This document shows positions 1 to 7,943 of a stretch of DNA of 64,000 nt, one piece after another. Location of the stretch: IMG/VR virus record IMGVR_UViG_3300031703_000001, positions 1-64,000 of that record, one strand, 5' to 3'. How positions within the stretch are numbered: the stretch's first letter is position 1; the number at the start of each line of letters is the position of its first letter. This DNA is from a virus. The notes under the pieces were generated by a model that was given only the letters and a program-made list of their open reading frames with translations, had not been told where the DNA came from and ran no database searches. The position numbers were made by a program, and so were the translations under genes.

Positions 1-713
1 TATATCCCTTGTTTTACTGCATATACTCTATAAGACATAACACCTCCAGTATAGAATGAAGAATCTACTATAGTCATTGTAGAAGAGAAACCATCTGGTG
101 CAATTTGTGCAACTATACCGTAATCCGCTCCATCATCAGAAGACCATACTTGATAGTAATCAATATCCGGTGTTGATGATTGGTTGAAAGATATTTCTAT
201 TGTTTCACCTACTATTGAATTACTTATAGTTAAAGGTGGTGTTGGAGGAACTCTTCCTACAAGATTATCTACATAAGATTTACTTGCAGCATCTGTACTT
301 GCTGATACGGTATCTATTCCTTGAATACGTCCTGTACCAGATAAAATAATACTTCCATTCCCAACAGTTATACCATTGGTAACAGACATGGTATTACCAA
401 CACTAATACTTCCTGTTATTGAACCACCAGTAAGTGGTAAAAATCTACCATCTATATCAACTGTAATAGCTGATAAACCACTTCTATTTAATGTTAGTAT
501 TCCATTACCTGTATTAAATGAAACTGAAGATACATAGTTATTTGTTGAACTAGTACCTGCTCCAATATATGATCTAAGAGTTGATCCTGTAACATACTTT
601 ATGACCCCATTATCTGACATCAAAAACCTATCAGTATCAGAACCAATATTTGCTATATCAGATATTGTTACTGATCCCTGTATATTTTGAGAAGATAAAA
701 ACTGTATTGCCAT
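1..713 (-). CDS. Tail fibre / adhesin-like protein, N-terminal part (runs off left edge)
   Basis: The reading frame is open from the ATG at 713 to the window edge, about 237 residues, so the C-terminus is missing. The N-terminus (MAIQFLSSQNIQG) resembles that of the next fibre gene upstream, which suggests a shared docking segment. The middle is rich in Gly, Ser, Thr and Asn with short beta-strand repeats. It includes a DAASKSYVDN stretch of the kind common in phage fibres. The last 70 visible residues look like a fibronectin type III fold: a Pro-rich linker, then alternating strands with a YYQVWSSDDG and a YRVYAVKQG motif. Role inferred: surface recognition at the virion tip. The start codon lies in an ACAATATTATG leader shared with four other minus-strand genes. 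Confidence 0.7.
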   Translation of the reverse strand, partial: MAIQFLSSQNIQGSVTISDIANIGSDTDRFLMSDNGVIKYVTGSTLRSYIGAGTSSTNNYVSSVSFNTGNGILTLNRSGLSAITVDIDGRFLPLTGGSITGSISVGNTMSVTNGITVGNGSIILSGTGRIQGIDTVSASTDAASKSYVDNLVGRVPPTPPLTISNSIVGETIEISFNQSSTPDIDYYQVWSSDDGADYGIVAQIAPDGFSSTMTIVDSSFYTGGVMSYRVYAVKQGI

Positions 714-744
714 AATATTGTATATATTTTGCTAAGATAATTAA

Positions 745-793
745 TAATAAAAGAGGGAGTCAAAGAATTATACTTTAAATCCCTCTTTTATTA
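745..793 (-). terminator. Hairpin terminator between two fibre genes
   Basis: A perfect 14-bp inverted repeat (745-758 with 780-793; arm TAATAAAAGAGGGA) follows the stop of the 701-aa fibre gene. Read on the minus strand, the stem ends in a T-rich run. This fits an intrinsic terminator separating the two fibre genes. Confidence 0.75.
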
Positions 794-804
794 GATATCA
801 TTTT

Positions 805-2910
805 TTATCTTACTTTCATAAGGTTGCAAATTAATGAACCTGCAAGTTGAGTTTTTGTACATGAAAATGTTACATCTCCATTAGAAGCACATTCTACAGC
901 CATAAATTGCTGAGTACCTTTTTCATATGTATACACCTGAACAATTTTAGGTGATGTACCTAAACCATGTTGAGCTGCTGTTATAGTCCATGTAGCAGTA
1001 TCTGTTGATGGAAGTCTATCTGAGAAAGACTGTTTATCCAAATGTTCCTTTAATGTTCTAGGGACAACTGCATCACTTGCATTTGTTCCTGCATCTACTT
1101 CTGCTTGAGTTGCTATTTTAATTCCACCTAAAATTGATGTTGTTGCTGTAGGTAAACTATATATTGAATTTGTCCAAGGAACATTCACAACTAGTTTTTT
1201 TGCAGCACTATACTGAACACTATATGTTCTATTAGTGGTTGTACTAGTTGATACGGGAGCACTTGGGTTTGAACCATTTACATTGGCGCTAAACACACTA
1301 CCCGTTAATACAATACCATCACCAGCAGTATATGTGTTATTTACTCCTGTTATAACTATTTGATTACCGCTTACAGCAGTAGTAACACTACCATTACCTT
1401 TAATTTTAAATGATGTATTTGCACCAACTGCTGTTTGAGATCCTGTATCACCAGTGATTGTTTTAAATACATCTTGTATTACATTGGGTGCAAGATTTGT
1501 TATAGTTCCTGTACCTCCAGCATATGTAACTCCTATTTCACCACCAGTTCCTTTTACATTACCAATACCAACTGTTGTTCCTGTAGCTAAATCTGTATCA
1601 GATTGTACTATAATAAAAGAAGCTTCTGTAGCTGCTCCTGCTCCTGCATTAGCTTGTACAATAACCGAATCACCAGGTGTTAATGGTGTTGCTGGATTTC
1701 CAAAAAAGTTACCTGCCTTAGTAACTACATAGTAATCACCAATTGCCACCGGTACATTTGTGTATAGATCACCACCTGAACCATTTGCTAAGATACCCGT
1801 TGCAGCATTAAAACCACCTTTGAATTCTAGTAAACCTGTAACTGCAGCTTGTACAAATGCAGTTGTAGCTATTTTTGTAGAACTATCTCCTGAAGCAGGA
1901 GTTTGAACATAACCATAACCATTGCTATCTCTACCAATAAGTCTATCTGCTGTTGCAGTTGTTGTTCCTAGAACATTAACTGTTAATCTATCTGTACTAC
2001 TTGCTACTGTTGATACATATGAACCACCTGCTATGTCAACTGTATTACCATTTGCTATAGTTTGATTTGATCCACTATCACCTGATAAAATCCAAGAAGA
2101 CATTGTTCCTGTACCACCTGTATATGCAATTGTTACACCACCTGCAGAACTAGTTGTAGATATATTACTACCACCTAATATATTTATAGCACCATTATTT
2201 GGTATTGAGGTAGAAGCACCTGCTGAACCAGAAAGTGAAATACTATTAAAAGGTAATGTATTTGTAATAGTTAATTTACCCGTTGCTGATGCAACAGTGG
2301 ATATACCATTACCTTGTAAAAAGGAAGCTGTAGAACCACTTGTAATAACTTGACCAGCACCACTTGAACCTGCTAATGTCCATCTACCTGAAGCAAGTGT
2401 TGGAAAACTAACCAAATCACCTTGACCATTTATATATTGACCCGCTGTTCCTTGAGGTGTAATACTTATAGATGCTGAACCAGTTGGATTACCAACGGAT
2501 CCTTTTAATGCATCACCTGTAATTGCAATAGCAACATTAGTTACTGTACCAATTGCAGAATCTGTAGCGTTTATGGTGAGCTCTGTTGCACTTGTTCTAA
2601 CCACGGATACATTTGTACCACCTGTAATAGTTACGTTATCTTGTGTACCGTCACTACCATCTAAACCTATAGCGGTAGTTCCTACTGGAACATTTAAATC
2701 ATAAGTTGTGTTTCCATCTGATCCTGTTTGAAAATTAATCCATGAACCATCTGCAAAGAGTCTAAGTTTTTTAGTAGCTGTATCATAGTATATTTTACCT
2801 TCAAATCCCGTAGGAGCAGATGCTAAATTGTCTATGACAACTTCTTTCAACTCATTGTTGTTTAGTTTAATGTTACCTAGAACATTTAAACCGGAGAGAA
2901 ATTGAATCAT
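805..2910 (-). CDS. Tail fibre protein with bead-like repeats (701 aa)
   Basis: A long Gly/Ser/Thr-rich protein with the low-complexity beta-repeat look of phage fibres. The N-terminus (MIQFLSGLN) resembles that of the neighbouring fibre gene. Residues 33-62 carry the common fibre segment with YYDTATKKLRLFADGSW. At least four copies of a roughly 40-residue module (pattern GDxGxxQxIxxGxTxxIxGG) lie near residues 176-217, 222-262, 272-314 and 480-520. A TPASGDSSTKIATTAFVQ stretch and a GGIKIATQAEVDAGTNASD segment are typical of phage fibre shafts. The C-terminus has a HGLGTSPKIVQVY strand pair likely to form the tip. Role inferred: host attachment. Its leader is ACAATATTATG, and a strong terminator follows. 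Confidence 0.8.
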   Translation of the reverse strand: MIQFLSGLNVLGNIKLNNNELKEVVIDNLASAPTGFEGKIYYDTATKKLRLFADGSWINFQTGSDGNTTYDLNVPVGTTAIGLDGSDGTQDNVTITGGTNVSVVRTSATELTINATDSAIGTVTNVAIAITGDALKGSVGNPTGSASISITPQGTAGQYINGQGDLVSFPTLASGRWTLAGSSGAGQVITSGSTASFLQGNGISTVASATGKLTITNTLPFNSISLSGSAGASTSIPNNGAINILGGSNISTTSSAGGVTIAYTGGTGTMSSWILSGDSGSNQTIANGNTVDIAGGSYVSTVASSTDRLTVNVLGTTTATADRLIGRDSNGYGYVQTPASGDSSTKIATTAFVQAAVTGLLEFKGGFNAATGILANGSGGDLYTNVPVAIGDYYVVTKAGNFFGNPATPLTPGDSVIVQANAGAGAATEASFIIVQSDTDLATGTTVGIGNVKGTGGEIGVTYAGGTGTITNLAPNVIQDVFKTITGDTGSQTAVGANTSFKIKGNGSVTTAVSGNQIVITGVNNTYTAGDGIVLTGSVFSANVNGSNPSAPVSTSTTTNRTYSVQYSAAKKLVVNVPWTNSIYSLPTATTSILGGIKIATQAEVDAGTNASDAVVPRTLKEHLDKQSFSDRLPSTDTATWTITAAQHGLGTSPKIVQVYTYEKGTQQFMAVECASNGDVTFSCTKTQLAGSLICNLMKVR

Positions 2911-2948
2911 AATATTGTTTTTATTTTGTTATTAATTGTTATTCTTTT

Positions 2949-3485
2949 TTAATTTAAAAATGCACATCCTTTAAATGGTGTGCTAAACGTCACCTGTAAT
3001 ACATTGGTATTAATATAATCTACTTGACCAACCACTACTTCATTGTTATCATCCACAATAGTTACAGATGGGAATTTCCCTAAATTATGTGTAACGGTTA
3101 ATACAGTCAATTTTGATTCAAAACATTGAGTGAATGTACCTTTGTCTTTTAGTATAGCAGCCAAATCAATTATTGTACATACATTACTTGGAGTTGCAGG
3201 ACAAGCTAAACTTGCGTCTTCATTTATAGGAGCTAAAGGTTCTATAAATACCCCTTCTACCTCAGTAGTAAGAATAAGCTTATCACTTTTACTATATTTC
3301 CATTCAGACATAAAGTGTGCTGTAACAGCAGATTCATAATTAACGTAACAACACGGAGTTATTCCAAACTTGATTTCCCTAAATACAACATAAGCTTGTT
3401 GAGCAAATTCTTTCTCAATACTTATTCTCTTGTTGAGAGCCAACTCAGCAGTGTATACACTATTAGATCTTTTTGCTATAGCCAT
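2949..3485 (-). CDS. Putative fibre-tip / receptor-binding accessory protein
   Basis: 178 aa. The C-terminal third contains VTHNLGKFPSVTIVDDNNE followed by a beta-hairpin ending in TFSTPFKGCAFLN. This HNLGKxPSV segment recurs at the ends of phage fibre and adhesin proteins, so the protein is probably a small fibre or tip component. The N-terminal part is less informative and has paired cysteines (CCYV). It lies between a 63-aa zinc-finger-like gene (1-base gap upstream) and the 701-aa fibre gene downstream, in one fibre operon. The precise role is unknown. Confidence 0.65.
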   Translation of the reverse strand: MAIAKRSNSVYTAELALNKRISIEKEFAQQAYVVFREIKFGITPCCYVNYESAVTAHFMSEWKYSKSDKLILTTEVEGVFIEPLAPINEDASLACPATPSNVCTIIDLAAILKDKGTFTQCFESKLTVLTVTHNLGKFPSVTIVDDNNEVVVGQVDYINTNVLQVTFSTPFKGCAFLN

Positions 3486-3486
3486 T

Positions 3487-3678
3487 TTATTTATTTCTTA
3501 AATCTTTTATTTGTTGAGCAGCTAATTGTAATTCTAAATTACTTTGTTTAGGTGGTGCTTTTACATTTGAAGAACTGTTATATTCAGTAAGACAAGTTTT
3601 GTGCACAATTACTCCATTATTTACTACATGCTTTTGGCATCCGCAAGTAAAGGGTTTACTACAATGGCTACAATTCAT
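3487..3678 (-). CDS. Small Cys-rich, zinc-finger-like protein
   Basis: 63 aa. It begins CSHCSKPF, then CGCQKHV, then HKTC, giving a CxxC-CxC-HxxC array that could bind one or two zinc ions. The C-terminal half is polar and probably helical. It ends one base before the next gene, so the two are likely translated together. No catalytic motif is visible. A small structural or folding role within the fibre operon is possible, but the function is not recognised. Confidence 0.6.
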   Translation of the reverse strand: MNCSHCSKPFTCGCQKHVVNNGVIVHKTCLTEYNSSSNVKAPPKQSNLELQLAAQQIKDLRNK

Positions 3679-3699
3679 AATTTTGGTTATTAGTTTACA

Positions 3700-4275
3700 T
3701 TAAAATATATAAGGATTAGTTCCTCCACAATTACCTGAAGGACAATGTATTTTTCCTAATCTTTGTTTAGCATAAGTATATAGTTGCATACCTTGTGCTG
3801 ATGATTGACAATATTCAACATTTGCAACAGCAGCATCAATAAGAGTTTTAATGAAATGTAATTCACTTAATATTTCTTGTTTAGTGCTTTCTGGTTGGCA
3901 TGCTTGAACATCAAGATCACATAGAGCTTGATAATAATCAGTAAGTAAACTAGTTACTCTCAAATGATTATACTCTACAAAAACTTTGGATGTTGGAGAT
4001 ACACTATACCTAATAATGTAGATACCATCTGCCAATGCTTGTTGTTTTGTTCCACAATCATCTTTCTGTAAAGCAAGAACGCATGCTGTTAAACACATGT
4101 CAAACTTACTATCTACTTTGATTAATACGGGAACAGAATATCCAGGTAGAGTGATCAATAGTTCTTCACAATCTACAGCTAGATCAGCAGCATACTGACT
4201 AGTATCTTTGATACATAATAATTCACAGTTTGATACTGTGGGTATTTCTAAACTTAATATATGCTTATTTGCCAT
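3700..4275 (-). CDS. Cys-rich putative structural protein
   Basis: 191 aa with an unusually high number of cysteines (about a dozen), many in the second half, including a CPSGNCGGTNPY C-terminus. The N-terminal half looks like beta strands. The middle is helical (LTDYYQALCDLDVQACQP and following). No known enzyme motif is present. It sits between the 412-aa structural protein and the fibre genes, so a tail or neck component is the best guess. A strong terminator at 4341-4364 lies just upstream of its start, so it probably has its own promoter or depends on read-through. Confidence 0.55.
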   Translation of the reverse strand: MANKHILSLEIPTVSNCELLCIKDTSQYAADLAVDCEELLITLPGYSVPVLIKVDSKFDMCLTACVLALQKDDCGTKQQALADGIYIIRYSVSPTSKVFVEYNHLRVTSLLTDYYQALCDLDVQACQPESTKQEILSELHFIKTLIDAAVANVEYCQSSAQGMQLYTYAKQRLGKIHCPSGNCGGTNPYIF

Positions 4276-4340
4276 GATTTAATACTTTAATACTCTATAT
4301 ACAATAATATACAAAAAAACTAGGTATAATGAAATAAAAA

Positions 4341-4364
4341 GAGCAGGATTTTTAAGTCCTGCTC
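4341..4364 (-). terminator. Intrinsic terminator after the 412-aa structural gene
   Basis: A perfect 8-bp stem (GAGCAGGA with TCCTGCTC) and an 8-base loop. On the minus strand it is followed by TTTTTAT. This is a textbook intrinsic terminator downstream of the gene ending at 4415 and suggests that gene is highly expressed. Confidence 0.85.
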
Positions 4365-4414
4365 TAATTAATTTAAAAGCTTACGCTTTTTTATGTAAGA
4401 CTATTTCCTACTGA

Positions 4415-5653
4415 CTACCAGTAAAGGTTAGTTTCTACTGCAATGTTATTACCAGCTCCATTAGCTAATACTACCAATTTAGCTAAGATTGCTTCAACTG
4501 CTGTTTTTGCAGCTGTATCAGTATCTTTAACAAAAATTTGGTAAACATATTGGTCATTGTCAAAAGTACTTGACGGGTTGTTAAATCTTGGAACAACGTG
4601 TTGTACATAGTATGCTTTGTAAACAGCACTTCTGTCTACTGCACCAAGTAACTCATCAGACATTTCAACTTCTCTGATTCTAGCACTGTCAGCATTTCCT
4701 TGGTTATAAGGAGATTGACGGTATCTTTCAGATAAAATTAAAGCTCTAACAACTTCTTCACCTTGTGTTTGTTCCATTGAACCAGGAGTTCTTGTAGCAG
4801 TACCACAATCATTACATGGATTTCCAGTTTCATCTAGAATACTTGCAATAATTTCAACAGGTTCTGCGTTATAATGATCTCTTGTATCAAATGAACAGTT
4901 ACCAAATTTAGTATCAACATAAGCACCAACAAAACTTACAGTTGCACTAACAGTAGCAGCAGCAGCATTTGGTGTTAATGAAGGAGTGTAATTTCCAGAA
5001 GCAGCAGTTCCCATTGCTTGTGCAATAGTGTATGTTGTACTAACAACTGCACCAGCAGCATCAGTTACAGATACAACTATACCACCACCACTTGGCTCAG
5101 AAACAAAAGGTTTGATCAATGCATTCTCTAAGATCATTGCAGCTTCAGTAGCAAGTACTAATGCTGGATCTAAAAATTCTTGACCATCAGCACAACAAAT
5201 GTTTGCTGAATCACCAATTGCATAAGCATTGTGATTTAAGAAACGTAATGCTGGAGAACCTTTAACATCCATTCTCATGAATTGTGTAGTTCCACATGGA
5301 GTACATTCTGCTCCTAATGATAAACTTGCAGTTGCTTGAGATGCAGCACGTGCGTCTACTTCCCAAACTCTTGAAATATATTTTGGATTAATCCCTTTAG
5401 ACTTTACTGATTCTTTGTAACCACCATGTCCAGGATTGTTTCCAATTGAGTCCTTTGTATAGAAGCTACCTTGTACCAAGTAAGCCAATGAATTAGCAGG
5501 TACTACACCACCTGGAACAGCAATTGTCTCCCAGTTTGAGTCTACTACTAATCCTAATTGCCCTGCAGTTAATGCTGCAGTTGAAACACCACCAGCTACG
5601 TCAGCTGAAGATGCTACAAACGTTTTAAAAAACGCATTGTTAAAATATGCCAT
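4415..5653 (-). CDS. Abundant structural protein, possibly tail tube or similar (412 aa)
   Basis: An Ala/Gly/Thr-rich, beta-looking protein without enzyme motifs. It has two Cys pairs (CTPCG, CNDCG) and a central Ala-rich insert. A well-ordered C-terminal region is marked by GEEVVRALILSERYRQSP and YVYQIFVKDT. It sits downstream of the capsid and connector genes, has its own long leader (5654-5789) and a strong terminator, and is not overlapped by its neighbours. These features fit a major virion protein such as a tail tube or capsid accessory protein. I cannot assign it more exactly, and no sheath or tape-measure gene is visible nearby. Confidence 0.6.
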   Translation of the reverse strand: MAYFNNAFFKTFVASSADVAGGVSTAALTAGQLGLVVDSNWETIAVPGGVVPANSLAYLVQGSFYTKDSIGNNPGHGGYKESVKSKGINPKYISRVWEVDARAASQATASLSLGAECTPCGTTQFMRMDVKGSPALRFLNHNAYAIGDSANICCADGQEFLDPALVLATEAAMILENALIKPFVSEPSGGGIVVSVTDAAGAVVSTTYTIAQAMGTAASGNYTPSLTPNAAAATVSATVSFVGAYVDTKFGNCSFDTRDHYNAEPVEIIASILDETGNPCNDCGTATRTPGSMEQTQGEEVVRALILSERYRQSPYNQGNADSARIREVEMSDELLGAVDRSAVYKAYYVQHVVPRFNNPSSTFDNDQYVYQIFVKDTDTAAKTAVEAILAKLVVLANGAGNNIAVETNLYW

Positions 5654-5789
5654 AATTTATAATTTTGTGTGGAGACCATTTCCTCCACTGGTTATATATA
5701 ATGATTTTAACAGTTTACTCTGCTTGTAACAGTTGTGTTACTATAATAATATACTATATTTTAGTTTAAAAACCTATTAAGTTTAGAAT

Positions 5790-6494
5790 TTAATTATTAC
5801 GCTCTGCTGCTGCTTGTCCTCTTTGTTGTTGATATATGTTTTCTATATCACCTGCAATTAAAGCGGCAGTGTCATCTAACATCAATTCTGTCACATCATC
5901 TTTAAATTCACAAGGAATATTAACAGCGGATACTACTCCAGTATATGGATCAACACAATTAAGTATTTCAATATAAACAGGCATTCTATAATAAGTTAAT
6001 ACTGGATTAACTATTGTAAAATCAGTGTCTCTATATATCCTAATTGTATTACTTAACATTGTACAAAATGTTTCTCCCCATTCAAAGTCCGGATTTTTCA
6101 ACGGATCTCTAAGTATTAAAGGAACATTTGCTTCTTCTGCTAAATAAACTGTCATACTTCTAGCAGGACAGCATTCAGTTTTTCCATCTGCGCTAATCCT
6201 TTTGTATTCCAAGTAATTACCCACTGGGAAATTATTTGACTCAAAGTATGTATCAGTTGTTGTTCCTGTTAAAGAGTGTTCTGTCAACAAAGGTTGTAAG
6301 TCATCAATTCTTCTTTTTGACAACTCATCACCTTCCTTGTACATGTTACCACCGTGCAGATTTCTTCTACACCACTCTACTTGTGATTTATTAAAAGCCT
6401 CAACAAACTGCCAACATTCTATGTTGTCATAGTCTTGACTATCAAGTTTGTTTAGCCTTTGCTTTAGCTTTATTAATAGAGTGTTATTATTCAT
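5790..6494 (-). CDS. Putative head-tail connector / ring protein
   Basis: 234 aa. The N-terminal helices (NIECWQFVEAFNKSQVEWCRR, then GDELSKRRIDDLQPLL) are followed by a beta region with a CCPARSM segment and a TYYRMPVYIEI strand. It ends in an Ala/Gln-rich helix. The helix-beta-helix layout and position after the capsid genes resemble the connector or ring proteins of crAss-like and related podoviruses. That assignment is inference from context and remembered family appearance. It is separated from the gene before it by only 11 bases, so the two probably form one transcript. Confidence 0.55.
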   Translation of the reverse strand: MNNNTLLIKLKQRLNKLDSQDYDNIECWQFVEAFNKSQVEWCRRNLHGGNMYKEGDELSKRRIDDLQPLLTEHSLTGTTTDTYFESNNFPVGNYLEYKRISADGKTECCPARSMTVYLAEEANVPLILRDPLKNPDFEWGETFCTMLSNTIRIYRDTDFTIVNPVLTYYRMPVYIEILNCVDPYTGVVSAVNIPCEFKDDVTELMLDDTAALIAGDIENIYQQQRGQAAAERNN

Positions 6495-6505
6495 TGTCTA
6501 TGTAT

Positions 6506-7522
6506 TTATGATGCCCAATATGGTTCAACTTTACTTAAAATAGACATAAGAGTTTCTTCATTTGTTGGATTCTTTAAGAATTCCAAGCATTCTGAAGGAG
6601 TTTTTCCTAGTCTGATACCACTATCAATTGGTTCAATCCAACCTCCAGCTTTTGTTGTTATAAATCTGTAGTATAAAGCATCTTTAATAAGAGCTCTAAT
6701 TTTTAATTCTTCCATGTCAAGCTGAGATACTTCTAAAAACTGACTTGCAGCTTTCTTCTTAGAAGATTCAGTACCAAATCCATTAATATAGTTATCCATA
6801 TTTTCATATAAGATATCATTAGGAGTAGATTTAATATATTGAACACTATCAGTATCACAAATTTTAGCAACATACATTAATTTAGTTGCATTTGAATCAT
6901 ATAGTTTCTGTAATTCAACTAATGATCTGTTTTTCAACTTACTTAATTCTGTTCTTGTACTTAAACTTTCTTCAACAGTATCTAAATAAAACTTTGGTGG
7001 ATTATTTGATTCTCTTGCTGTTCTTAATGATTTAGCAACAATAGAAAAACCACCTGCATTGATTGCAAATAACTTAATTAAGTCATAAGGATCTTTATCT
7101 GGATCTAAAAATACAGGATCATTACCACATCTTAAACTAATTTTATCCCAAAATGCAGAATTATCAGGCTTCATAATAGTTAACTTATTCCAAAATTCTT
7201 TATCATTTGGATCAACTACATTTGCTGCTAATTCAGCTTCTAACTGAGCAACAGTTTTTCTAATTTCTGCAATCTTAGCTTTTTTCTTATCTTTAGATAA
7301 CATCTTTACATCAGGAGCAAACTCATTAAGTCCTGTTACATAGCGCTTTACACCATTCATTTCTAGACATGCTAAAGTTTCCTCATGAAATACTCCATCA
7401 TGAAGAGATAGACCATAAGACTCTAATCCCATGTTTTCTTTTCCTGCACTGAAATAAGGACGTACTGCAATAGTTGCACTTTTTCCCTGTTGATACTTTT
7501 CTACAATTGTGTAATCCTTCAT
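6506..7522 (-). CDS. Uncharacterised virion-module protein (338 aa)
   Basis: No recognised fold. The N-terminal region (GKSATIAVRPYFSAGKENMG) is followed by a Lys/Glu-rich helical segment near residues 85-105. The rest is mostly helical with a Trp-containing C-terminus. It starts a transcription unit: a Bacteroidota-type -7 element (TACCTTTG on the minus strand, 7560-7567) lies about 38 bases upstream of its ATG, and a hairpin closes the preceding unit. It runs with the connector-like gene at 5790-6494. A structural or assembly role is inferred from position only. Confidence 0.55.
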   Translation of the reverse strand: MKDYTIVEKYQQGKSATIAVRPYFSAGKENMGLESYGLSLHDGVFHEETLACLEMNGVKRYVTGLNEFAPDVKMLSKDKKKAKIAEIRKTVAQLEAELAANVVDPNDKEFWNKLTIMKPDNSAFWDKISLRCGNDPVFLDPDKDPYDLIKLFAINAGGFSIVAKSLRTARESNNPPKFYLDTVEESLSTRTELSKLKNRSLVELQKLYDSNATKLMYVAKICDTDSVQYIKSTPNDILYENMDNYINGFGTESSKKKAASQFLEVSQLDMEELKIRALIKDALYYRFITTKAGGWIEPIDSGIRLGKTPSECLEFLKNPTNEETLMSILSKVEPYWAS

Positions 7523-7559
7523 TGTTTTTTGGTTTTTAAAATTAATAATTATGCGTAAT

Positions 7560-7567
7560 CAAAGGTA
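7560..7567 (-). promoter_or_regulatory. Bacteroidota-type promoter -7 element (TACCTTTG)
   Basis: On the minus strand the sequence TACCTTTG matches TAnnTTTG and sits about 38 bases upstream of the start at 7522. It follows a hairpin at 7611-7638. I see no clear -33 TTTG. Confidence 0.55.
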
Positions 7568-7610
7568 CGTATCATATTTAGACATTGTACATTTTATATA
7601 ATAATAATTT

Positions 7611-7638
7611 CTAAAGCAAGATTTTACTCTTGCTAAAG
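7611..7638 (-). terminator. Weak hairpin terminator after the 76-aa gene
   Basis: A 7-bp stem, AGCAAGA (7615-7621) with TCTTGCT (7628-7634), and a 6-base loop, just beyond the stop at 7646. The T-run on the minus strand is short, so termination may be partial. Confidence 0.5.
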
Positions 7639-7645
7639 TTTTTAA

Positions 7646-7876
7646 TTATGCATTAATAACAATTTTCAGAACTCCATCTGTATGGTAAAGATCACCTGCA
7701 ACTAATCCAGCTGTTTTAGCAGCGGCATTATCAGCATGGTTCTCTTTTGCAGCTTCTACTCTGATCCAGTTTATCACCTCATTTACATGAAGCAATCTAG
7801 CTGTACCAGTAGTATCCCTCTTACCTACATATGCAGGATCCTGAAATTTCTGAGTTACTTTTTTTAGTTGTGCCAT
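7646..7876 (-). CDS. Small virion-module protein next to the capsid gene
   Basis: 76 aa. The first half carries a helix with NEVINWIRVEAAKE. The last part (AGLVAGDLYHTDGVLKIVINA is the full tail region) looks like a short beta-hairpin seen in small capsid- or fibre-associated proteins. It lies directly downstream of the major capsid gene and beyond that gene's terminator. A decoration or accessory capsid role is possible but not shown by any motif. Confidence 0.55.
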   Translation of the reverse strand: MAQLKKVTQKFQDPAYVGKRDTTGTARLLHVNEVINWIRVEAAKENHADNAAAKTAGLVAGDLYHTDGVLKIVINA

Positions 7877-7896
7877 GATTATTTTTTAAAAGATTA

Positions 7897-7930
7897 AAAA
7901 AAAGGGAGGAGTTTTACCACCTCCCCTTTA
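7897..7930 (-). terminator. Intrinsic terminator of the major capsid gene
   Basis: GGGAGG (7904-7909) pairs with CCTCCC (7920-7925). On the minus strand the stem is followed by a run of eight T residues. It lies 14 bases beyond the capsid stop codon. Confidence 0.85.
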
Positions 7931-7943
7931 AATTTAAATGTCC

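Noticed and set aside
805-2910. Regular repeats considered as a CRISPR array
   Set aside because: The repeats are coding, degenerate at DNA level and lack constant spacer lengths. They are fibre bead modules.
4415-5653. 412-aa protein considered as the major capsid protein
   Set aside because: The gene next to the scaffold (7944-9563) fits better by order and size. This one is kept as another abundant structural protein.
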